From Gammaproteobacteria bacterium (GTDB lineage: Bacteria > Pseudomonadota > Gammaproteobacteria > Steroidobacterales > Woeseiaceae), in the NCBI GenBank assembly GCA_029864095.1, contig JAOTUB010000020.1, positions 1 to 38,884 of the forward strand: a stretch of 38,884 nucleotides of DNA, given 5' to 3'. The translations under genes and the position numbers were made by a program. Below are positions 32,616-38,884 of this stretch, one piece after another. How positions within the stretch are numbered: position 1 is the first letter of the stretch; the number at the start of each line of letters is the position of its first letter. The notes under the pieces were generated by a model. That model made no database searches. It was not told the DNA's origin and worked only from the letters and a program-made list of their open reading frames with translations.

Positions 32616-33380
32616 ATGAAGATCTTCAAACAATGGTTAGTAGCCGCAGGGCTGCTGGCCCTGGCAACTTCGTCTGCCATTGCATACGAACCCGGGACCT
32701 TCATCCTACGCGGCGGTGTAGGCACGCTGGCGCCATCAGGCAAGGCTCTGTCAGGTACGGTCGAGGATGAATTTTTCGGTGAGTTCGGAGCTTCCTTAGA
32801 CGTGGAAGACGGCACCGGCATGACGCTCAACGGCACCTATATGATCAGCCAGAACTGGGCGTTCGATGTTTTCGCCGCTTTGCCGATGAAACACGACATT
32901 CTGTTCGACTTTGAAGCCTTTGGAATCCCGGATGTCATAGAGGCCGGACAGGTCAAGGGCAATTTGGGCGATATGAAACAAATGCCGCCAACTGTCTCTT
33001 TCCAATATCACTTTGCACCGGACAGAGATTTTCAGCCGTACTTTGGTCTCGGCCTGAACTGGACGACCTTCTCCAGCGTTAGTTACGACCCCAGCAAGAT
33101 CAAGGTTAACGGCGTCGCCATGGATGCCGCGACGCAGACCGAGTTCATCGATGCGCTCGGTATCGACAAAATGTATATCGACGACTCGTTTGGCGTTGCC
33201 GCGCAACTCGGTGGTGACTGGGCCATTGGCGATCGCACGGTAGTCAACTTCGACGTTCGGTACATGGACATCGATTCTGACCTTGCATTCAGCGGAGATA
33301 CCTTCGACGGCAAAGAAAAAGCCGGCACGCTCGATATTGATCCGTGGGTCTACTCACTCAATCTTGGCTATCGTTTCTGA
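32616..33380 (+). CDS. ompW: OmpW family outer-membrane porin
   Basis: A 254-aa OmpW-family protein. A signal peptide of 23 residues (MKIFKQWLVAAGLLALATSSAIA) is followed by the characteristic start YEPGTFILRGGVGTLAP. Alternating amphipathic strands fill the chain, with QNWAFDVFAALPMKHDI, FAPDRDFQPYFGLGLNWTTF and FGVAAQLGGDWAIGDR being family blocks. It ends with the OMP insertion signal SLNLGYRF, with the terminal Phe. OmpW forms a small eight-stranded barrel with a hydrophobic channel. AGAGGA lies eight to nine bases before ATG 32616. A strong terminator follows. Confidence 0.95.
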   Translation: MKIFKQWLVAAGLLALATSSAIAYEPGTFILRGGVGTLAPSGKALSGTVEDEFFGEFGASLDVEDGTGMTLNGTYMISQNWAFDVFAALPMKHDILFDFEAFGIPDVIEAGQVKGNLGDMKQMPPTVSFQYHFAPDRDFQPYFGLGLNWTTFSSVSYDPSKIKVNGVAMDAATQTEFIDALGIDKMYIDDSFGVAAQLGGDWAIGDRTVVNFDVRYMDIDSDLAFSGDTFDGKEKAGTLDIDPWVYSLNLGYRF

Positions 33381-33395
33381 TTAGCCTTTGACAGT

Positions 33396-33425
33396 AAGCC
33401 GGGACGCGCAAGCGTCCCGGCTTTT
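33396..33425 (+). terminator. Rho-independent terminator of ompW
   Basis: GCCGGGACGC-GCAA-GCGTCCCGGC is a perfect 10-bp stem with a GCAA tetraloop (AA/TT pairs extend it), followed by TTTT. It begins 16 bases after the ompW stop. Confidence 0.9.
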
Positions 33426-33472
33426 CTGTTATGGCGGATCGTTTTCGGTGGACGTCGCCACAACAGAGCAGA

Positions 33473-34348
33473 TCAGCGCTGTGCTGCTATTGCTTTCAAT
33501 TTACTCCGGATCAGAGCAAGCGCAACGATGAGAATCGCAGTCGTGAGTGTGACGACCAGACCTCCCTCAACGCCGAAGGCGCCACCGGTGAAAAGTTCCG
33601 GGCCTTGTACAGAAAAGACCCTCCATCCCAGCCCCATGTCGCCGGTTCCGCTCACGGTTAGGCCGAGCACCGGGCCAAGCAAGAAATTCCAGGCAAAGTG
33701 AACGGACACGGGTAACCAGAGATTGCCGGATACTCCGTAGGCCAGACAGAACAAAACGCCGGCCGAGAAAACATTGACGGCCGGGAGCCATGCACCCTGG
33801 AACGCCCCGGCGTGATAGCCCGCGAACAACGCAGCCGACACCAGTAACGCGACCGGAAAATCGGCGCGAAATCGTATGGTCTGGAGGATATAGCCGCAAA
33901 GCAGGAGTTGTTGAGTAACTACGTTAAGGAAAACCGAGATCGCCGACCCGAGCAGCAGCGAGCCTGACATTGCGACCGAAGCATTTTGAGACAACCAGCC
34001 AAAAGCCCATAGAACAGTGACAGACAGCGCAAGCCAGAAGATTCCCAAGGCTAGTCCGGCTGCCAGATCTCGAAGAACATGCTGGTGTTCAAACCCAATG
34101 CTTACAAATCGACGGTGATCGACGAACCGAGTCATAATCCCAGTCGCAATCAGGATAGCCACCGCGCCCGCGGTGTCGTAGTAAAGCCGTACCCGCATCG
34201 GGAAGGCGACTGCCCACTCGTCCAGCCGGGATGTGAAAGGGACCAGAAACACCGCGCTGATTAGCCCGAAAGCGAGCAGAAACACTGCCGCTCGCCACAG
34301 AATCTCTAACGCTGTGCGCAGTATTGAAGCGGTATTCTTCACCGGCAA
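33473..34348 (-). CDS. CPBP/Abi-like membrane protein with substituted catalytic motif
   Basis: A 291-aa membrane protein of the CPBP (CAAX/Abi) family with about eight transmembrane segments. The glutamate motif EExxxR is instead QQxxxC: Gln146, Gln147 and Cys151 (TQQLLLCGY). The other family motifs remain: His179 (FAGYHAGAF) and His217-Asn221 (VHFAWNF). Loss of the two glutamates should abolish protease activity in the known mechanism. It may be a pseudoprotease or bind metal differently. It lies alone between ompW (convergent) and the GGDEF-EAL gene. Confidence 0.85.
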   Translation of the reverse strand: MPVKNTASILRTALEILWRAAVFLLAFGLISAVFLVPFTSRLDEWAVAFPMRVRLYYDTAGAVAILIATGIMTRFVDHRRFVSIGFEHQHVLRDLAAGLALGIFWLALSVTVLWAFGWLSQNASVAMSGSLLLGSAISVFLNVVTQQLLLCGYILQTIRFRADFPVALLVSAALFAGYHAGAFQGAWLPAVNVFSAGVLFCLAYGVSGNLWLPVSVHFAWNFLLGPVLGLTVSGTGDMGLGWRVFSVQGPELFTGGAFGVEGGLVVTLTTAILIVALALIRSKLKAIAAQR

Positions 34349-34424
34349 TGGCCTCCCCGCGACGCCAAATCATTTGCCAATCGAAAATATCACTACGATC
34401 GAATTTTGGCGCGAAAGGGTGATT

Positions 34425-36620
34425 CTAACTCGACGAGCGCTGGGCGCGGCGGGAGCTAAGTGTCAATGGCGTGGACTTTACCAGCGGTTTCTTTGTCGGG
34501 CGGCCGACAAAGTGGCCTTGCGCCATGTCGACACCCAGTTCACCGAGCAGAACCAGCGATTCAGCATCCTGCACATATTCTGCGATGGTTTGCATGCCGG
34601 CCTCGCGACCGATTTCGGCGATCAATTTGATCATTTTTTGATCGACCGGGTTATTCAGTATGTCCTGCACAAATGCACCATCAATCTTGATGTAATCGAA
34701 GTGCATTTTCTGCAAGTAACTGAACGAACTGTACCCAGTGCCAAAATCATCGAGTGCAAAGTGGCAACCCAGCTTACGAAGCGCATCGATCTTTCCGTCA
34801 ACATGAATCGGCCGCCGCACTGCCAGGCTTTCGGTTATCTCCAGAATAATATCGCTCGCCTCCACATCGAATTCTTTGAATGATTGTTCGACAAAGGTTG
34901 TCAGATTGTCATTCTCAAAGGCATTTGCGGACAGATTGATAGCGAACTTGAGTCTCCGCTCGCGACACGCATGCTCGGCGTAGGCTTTTGCCGCATTTCG
35001 AATTACCCAAAAATCAATTTCCGACATCAGACCAAAGCGCACTGCCGCTGGCAAAAACGCCTCCGGCAGGATCATCTTGCCGTCTTCTGATCTGAGCCTG
35101 ATCAGCGCTTCATGGTGTGTCGTTTCACCGGTATCAATACGGTTGATCGGTTGAAACCGCAGCTCGAATTGATTCTCGTCCAATGCCTCACGCAGCCGGT
35201 TCATCCAGCCAACATCGGCCGCAATTCGTTGGACTGTGTCCTCGGAGTGCTCGTAGACGTGCATGCGATTGCGGCCCGCCAGCTTGGCTTCGCGGCATGC
35301 AATATCGGCCTGGTTGATCAGCTCGTCGTGGCGCAGGTCGTCACCGTTCAAAATCGTAACGCCGATGCTGCAATGCACATGGAACACGTGATCTTCCTCG
35401 ACATGCCCCATGCACCGCATGTTCGTCAGTATCTTCTCCGCTGTTGATCGCGCCCCATCCACGTCGATGCGCCGCATTAGAATCGCGAATTCGTCGCCGC
35501 CGAAGCGTGCGATGGTGTCGTCCTGTCGAATACTGCGCTTCAATTCGTCAGCAACTTTGCAGATGAGTCGATCACCCGCCGGATGCCCGCACGCGTCGTT
35601 GACATACTTGAATTGATCCAGATCGATGAAGAACAACGCACTGCTGTGACCGTTTCCCGCGACCTCGTCAATCTCTTTTTTAAATTCTTCAATGAATCGC
35701 CGGCGATTGAACAGCCCGGTCAGGCTGTCGTGATTTGCGAGCTCAAGAAGCTCTGCATTCCTTTCCCCGAGTGCCGATGCAGTAGTCTCCAGCGCTTCGA
35801 CAATATCCGAGATTTCGCGGTGCTCGGCCGGCTCGAATTTGACATCGAGATTTCCCTTGGCGAGCTCTTTAATCGGCTGTTGCAGACTGGAAATCGATGC
35901 CAACGCCCTCTGCAATATCCGCCTGCCATAAAGCCCAAAGACAATGAGCAGACCCATCAGGATCAGCACGGCGCCGCGAATATTCGACAGCAGTCGATTG
36001 TGAAACATCACGAAATCGAGGTGAATACTGATGAATCCTACCAGCTGCGTTTGTGACTCCTGCCGCGCACTCGATGGATCAAAGGCGAACAGTCCGTCGT
36101 CCGGAATTGATTCCGTCCATACCGGTGCGAGAATCTCGAACCGCCTCGGGTCAAGGATGTCGTTGCGCATCAAATAGGGTTTGCGCGTGCCGACCACGGC
36201 AGCCGCATCTTCGAGCATCGATTCGGACATATTGGCGAGCGGCGCAGCCTCGTCCACATTGTCGACAGAGAACAGCGCCGTCCCGTCCTCGGAGTAATAG
36301 CCAACCCGGTCGATCTCCGGATACCGTTCGACGTAACTCTCTAACCGGATTAGCGCCTCGCTGTCGTCAGTCAAAAATAGCGGCGCCCCGAGTTCGTTCA
36401 GTTCCTCTGTCCACTGTAGAGCCCAACGGCTGTAATTGTCCTGCAGCACCCATTGACCGCCCCAGTAAAGACTCGCGATCGCCAGAGCGCCGACCAATGC
36501 CGCACTGATGACCTGAATAGACAATATGTCGTTTACGAGCACCCGCTTGCCGCTATTCGAAGTATCTCGGCTGAAAAGTCTCCCGACATGATTAGCCGCT
36601 GACTCCAGGATCCCTTTCAT
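34425..36620 (-). CDS. GGDEF-EAL bifunctional protein with HAMP and periplasmic domain
   Basis: A 731-aa inner-membrane protein for cyclic-di-GMP turnover. Two transmembrane helices (34-54 and 215-234) flank a periplasmic sensor of about 160 residues. HAMP (about 235-285) leads to GGDEF, which is intact (GGDEF at 374-378) and has the inhibitory I-site RxxD (Arg365-Asp368). EAL is intact (504-506), with DDFGTG (624-629) and KIDG. So both synthesis and degradation may be active, or one may be dominant. Its ATG overlaps the stop of the upstream lipoprotein gene as ATGA, so they are translationally coupled. Confidence 0.95.
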   Translation of the reverse strand: MKGILESAANHVGRLFSRDTSNSGKRVLVNDILSIQVISAALVGALAIASLYWGGQWVLQDNYSRWALQWTEELNELGAPLFLTDDSEALIRLESYVERYPEIDRVGYYSEDGTALFSVDNVDEAAPLANMSESMLEDAAAVVGTRKPYLMRNDILDPRRFEILAPVWTESIPDDGLFAFDPSSARQESQTQLVGFISIHLDFVMFHNRLLSNIRGAVLILMGLLIVFGLYGRRILQRALASISSLQQPIKELAKGNLDVKFEPAEHREISDIVEALETTASALGERNAELLELANHDSLTGLFNRRRFIEEFKKEIDEVAGNGHSSALFFIDLDQFKYVNDACGHPAGDRLICKVADELKRSIRQDDTIARFGGDEFAILMRRIDVDGARSTAEKILTNMRCMGHVEEDHVFHVHCSIGVTILNGDDLRHDELINQADIACREAKLAGRNRMHVYEHSEDTVQRIAADVGWMNRLREALDENQFELRFQPINRIDTGETTHHEALIRLRSEDGKMILPEAFLPAAVRFGLMSEIDFWVIRNAAKAYAEHACRERRLKFAINLSANAFENDNLTTFVEQSFKEFDVEASDIILEITESLAVRRPIHVDGKIDALRKLGCHFALDDFGTGYSSFSYLQKMHFDYIKIDGAFVQDILNNPVDQKMIKLIAEIGREAGMQTIAEYVQDAESLVLLGELGVDMAQGHFVGRPTKKPLVKSTPLTLSSRRAQRSSS

Positions 36621-37648
36621 CGCTCTACATCCTGCGCTGAGTCTGCAGACGTGGTCCTCGCGACGGCGGGCTGCTTCAATAGTTCATCGTTTGTTGCGAC
36701 GCGTATCTGCGAAAGCGCAGTGACCGGGGGCACCCGATCCAGTTCGCCGTCCTGAATTTGCCGAATGACCTTGACGATAGTTTCGGCAATATCAGACGCG
36801 ACCGTCGATATGCTAATCGCAGCGCCCATCTGCAAAAGAGCCTCATTAGGCACCACAACGGCAACGCGATGCCGATTCGCCTCGTCAAGCATCTCCTGCA
36901 AGATCCTTGCGCTCAGAATCCGATTGTCGGGAAACATCCAGTAGCCGTCGATGTCGCGAATCATGCGCTTGAACAAATACAGCGTCTCCTGATCTGAATG
37001 AGAAAACTGCACACGCAATTCCACGCTGTGGCGTTCTGCAGCAAGTTCCGCTTCGGCGACCAGATCACTATGACCTTGACCCACGATGATGCCAATCCGA
37101 GCGACGGTCGGATCAATCTTTTTCCACGCGACGATTTGCGCGTCCAGCGGTGGCAGCGCGGCGATACCGCGGCTGTTGTCATGCAGCAGATCGTGATCCT
37201 GATGATTGAACACCTGACTGAATATTACGGGTACGCCCGCCATGGCGACCGCGGAGCGGGCGGCGCGCAGGCCAATAGCGACAACAGCTGCTGAATCAGA
37301 ATCGTTGATTTGTCGCAGGATGGACACCGGCGGCCGGCCGTCATCATTTAGATCGTAAACGGCGTAATCCTCAAAGTGACGGGCGAGTTCCTGAGCCACA
37401 TCGGCGTACGCGGGTTGATTGCTCGTCAGCACGATGGCAACAGCCGGAAGTTGTGGGGGCAAGGGTGGCGGCTTGGCCGGCTCAACTGGCGGCTTGATCT
37501 CAACAACCTCGGGCGGCGGTTCGATGACAATCTCTGCCCCGCCCGTGTCCGGAACAGGCGCCAAGGCCGAACACCCAGCGACCGAAAGTGCCGCCGAAAT
37601 GATGGCGACTCGAACCAATTCTGCTACCTGCGCGCGAATTCTACGCAT
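36617..37648 (-). CDS. Periplasmic-binding-like lipoprotein (ABC substrate-binding-like)
   Basis: A 343-aa lipoprotein. The lipobox VAGC places the lipidated cysteine at residue 26. A proline-rich tether (about 40-70, EPPPEVVEIKPPVEPAKPPP in style) leads to a type I periplasmic-binding-like domain (about 70-320), similar to DUF534/TrpX-type substrate-binding proteins. Typical blocks are VAIVLTSNQPAYADV (early), VVAIGLRAA and VPVIFSQVF, ending with RVATNDELLKQ. There is no permease or ATPase nearby. The pairing with a GGDEF-EAL protein in a coupled operon suggests it is the ligand sensor that controls c-di-GMP signalling. Confidence 0.85.
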   Translation of the reverse strand: MRRIRAQVAELVRVAIISAALSVAGCSALAPVPDTGGAEIVIEPPPEVVEIKPPVEPAKPPPLPPQLPAVAIVLTSNQPAYADVAQELARHFEDYAVYDLNDDGRPPVSILRQINDSDSAAVVAIGLRAARSAVAMAGVPVIFSQVFNHQDHDLLHDNSRGIAALPPLDAQIVAWKKIDPTVARIGIIVGQGHSDLVAEAELAAERHSVELRVQFSHSDQETLYLFKRMIRDIDGYWMFPDNRILSARILQEMLDEANRHRVAVVVPNEALLQMGAAISISTVASDIAETIVKVIRQIQDGELDRVPPVTALSQIRVATNDELLKQPAVARTTSADSAQDVER

Positions 37649-37757
37649 TCCCGTTGTCCGTTATGTCAAATAGACGGCCTTATGTGGCGTGTGACCGCCT
37701 GGCGACCTCTCTTTCTATCGGAATTTGAGTGGAAAAACTGTGCCCCAGGTCATGCCT

Positions 37758-37771
37758 CCGCCGGCCGGCGG
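37758..37771. other. GC palindrome in the gap between divergent genes
   Basis: CCGCCGGCCGGCGG is a perfect 14-base palindrome, 65 bases after the YdeI-like stop (minus strand) and before the lipoprotein promoter. It could be a terminator stem without T-run or an operator. The gap 37649-37835 shows nothing else. Confidence 0.3.
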
Positions 37772-37835
37772 CACCGCGAGAAGCGCGAGACCTGCATATG
37801 GGACTATTGCGCCAAATTCACCGAACGGGCGGGTT

Positions 37836-38399
37836 TCATCGCATGCCTAGCTTCTTGCCGCGTTCAAGTAGCTGAATCGCCTCGTCGAGTCGGCCCTGCT
37901 TTGTTTTCGGTCGTTTGGCCGTCGCGATCCATGCGATGTACTGGCGTTGGTACGATGGGGGCAAAGACGCAAAGAACGACGCCGCTTTGTCGCTACTTTC
38001 CAATTTTGCTTTGAGTTCAGGTGGCATCTTGAAGACGTTGTGCCTCCCGACCGGCGTAGTCCATTTGCCGTTCTTCTTGGCGAGTTCTATGGATCTCTTG
38101 CCTGCCGGCGCCATTTGGCCTGCGTCAATCATGCACCGCGCACGCTTCTTGTTTGACTCGGACCAGCTGCTGTTCGGCTTTCGTGGCGTAAACCGGTGCA
38201 TGTAACGGTCTTTGTCGATCGATCGCTTGATGCCGTCGATCCAGCCGAAGCACAAAGCTTCTTCAACAGCATCATTGTATGAAAGGTTTGGTCTTGCAGT
38301 GTGCTTCTTCAAGAAGACGAGCCACACCTCGGTCTCGTTCGCATGATTTTTCTGGAGCCAGTTTCGCCAATTATTGCGGTTTTTAGGTGTGTATCTCAA
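37836..38399 (-). CDS. YdeI/OmpD-associated family protein
   Basis: A 187-aa YdeI-like protein with TTG 38399 as the start; no ATG or GTG exists further upstream in the open frame. Its family blocks are NNWRNWLQKNHANETEVWLVFLKKH (early), EALCFGWIDGIKRSIDKDRYMHRFTPRKPNSSWSESN in pieces, and the C-terminal Lys-rich segment. The family is linked to bacteriocin or cationic-peptide protection in E. coli and Salmonella, but its biochemical role is unknown. It has a C-terminal DUF1905-like extension (PPELKAKLESSDKAASFFASLPP). It follows hslR on the same strand by 77 bases. Confidence 0.85.
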   Translation of the reverse strand: MRYTPKNRNNWRNWLQKNHANETEVWLVFLKKHTARPNLSYNDAVEEALCFGWIDGIKRSIDKDRYMHRFTPRKPNSSWSESNKKRARCMIDAGQMAPAGKRSIELAKKNGKWTTPVGRHNVFKMPPELKAKLESSDKAASFFASLPPSYQRQYIAWIATAKRPKTKQGRLDEAIQLLERGKKLGMR

Positions 38400-38476
38400 G
38401 GCTGTATCCCAGCAGCAGACGTCGCAGGACTCGAAATCCCGAGTTGTCTGAGTGTCCCGAAACCGAATGATCGCAT

Positions 38477-38866
38477 TTAACTTCTGTTACGTTTCCTTAG
38501 TATGCGCCGCGTGTGCTTATCGGGACGACCGTCTGTCCGTGGCATTGACATTCGATCTTGCCGCAGCGCCGCGATTTGAAGATTCCTTCGACGGACCGTT
38601 TCTTCATCTTCGAGAAAGCACTTTCGCGCTTCCGCCGATGGGCCGCGCCGGCTCGGGATTTCGACAACCTGGAGCGAGTACGGCAATCGCTCACGAATCA
38701 AGTCAATTTGGTCACCACACTTGACGCGGCTACCGGGTGCTGCTCGCTCGCCGTTGATCTTCACATGCCCTCCTGTCACGGCGGCAGTCGCCAGGCTTCG
38801 GGTCTTGAAAAAGCGGCAATAAAACAACCATCGATCAACGCGTAGAGTCTTGTCAACCGGCGACAT
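38477..38866 (-). CDS. hslR: Heat-shock protein 15, S4-domain ribosome-associated protein
   Basis: A 129-aa Hsp15. The S4 RNA-binding domain fills residues about 8-70 (LRVDRWLFYCRFFKTRSLATAAVTGGHVKINGERAAPGSRVKCGD in segments). The C-terminal basic tail (GRPDKHTRRILRKRNRS) is typical of the family. HslR binds the 50S subunit carrying a nascent chain and frees it for recycling after heat stress. AGGAAA lies about seven bases before ATG 38866. It is close to the right edge, so the upstream gene cannot be seen. Confidence 0.95.
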   Translation of the reverse strand: MSPVDKTLRVDRWLFYCRFFKTRSLATAAVTGGHVKINGERAAPGSRVKCGDQIDLIRERLPYSLQVVEIPSRRGPSAEARKCFLEDEETVRRRNLQIAALRQDRMSMPRTDGRPDKHTRRILRKRNRS

Positions 38867-38884
38867 GTGAGAATTTCCTAGGCT

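Noticed and set aside
37376..38014. Plus-strand 212-codon frame
   Set aside because: Overlaps the start of the lipoprotein gene and the YdeI-like gene in antisense; composition is low-complexity.
1..38884. CRISPR array, tRNA/rRNA genes, prophage or insertion sequence
   Set aside because: No regular direct repeats with spacers, no cloverleaf, no phage structural gene and no intact transposase were seen.

Overview
The window looks like chromosomal DNA of a free-living gammaproteobacterium. Supporting genes are hslR (Hsp15), a yceH-type gene, ompW, nei, asnA, a YdeI/OmpD-associated protein, a NDUFA9-like SDR, a DUF3429 gene beside a photolyase-like gene, and a large GGDEF-EAL protein. The lineage (perhaps marine or sediment, Woeseia/Wenzhouxiangella-like) is only an inference; there is no rRNA or tRNA to anchor it. 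No CRISPR array, prophage or intact insertion sequence was seen.

Left region, about 1-9.4 kb. This is loose, accessory-type DNA. It holds short secreted or lipoprotein genes of unknown function, an intact gamma-glutamyltransferase-family gene, an alpha/beta hydrolase and a WD40-like exported protein. Long gene-poor gaps carry at least five copies of a degenerate composite repeat (about 80-195 bp). Two decayed genes lie here: a frameshifted and truncated DmpA/S58 peptidase, and a possible RAYT (REP-associated transposase) remnant.

Middle region, about 9.4-24 kb. Genes are dense and convergent or divergent. A minus-strand operon encodes Memo/AmrB, an exported Pcm-like methyltransferase and an integral-membrane spermidine-synthase-like protein. 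It diverges from amrS, the radical SAM partner of the AmmeMemoRadiSam system; no AMMECR1 gene is present. Then follow GST, NDUFA9-like SDR, fasciclin, SOUL, a CsgA-like SDR, MAPEG, a NYN/PIN protein, rhomboid, a 69-aa topoisomerase III N-terminal fragment, a membrane-anchored unknown and an SGNH hydrolase.

Repair cluster, about 22.7-29.6 kb. A periplasmic glutathione peroxidase and Nei (endonuclease VIII) form a minus-strand pair. Divergent from them is a plus-strand series: DUF3429 membrane protein, photolyase/cryptochrome-related protein, a small two-helix membrane protein, a FAN1-like VRR-NUC nuclease fused to a DnaQ-type exonuclease, and an SDR. The arrangement suggests a light/oxidative DNA-damage repair locus. 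The photolyase lacks the usual Fe-S cysteines, and the nuclease fusion is unusual, so this is the most interesting part of the window.

Right region, about 29.7-38.9 kb. It contains AsnA, DUF427, YceH, a MarR regulator, OmpW with a strong palindrome upstream and a clear terminator downstream, a CPBP membrane protein with a substituted catalytic motif, a GGDEF-EAL protein translationally coupled to a substrate-binding lipoprotein, a YdeI-like protein and HslR.
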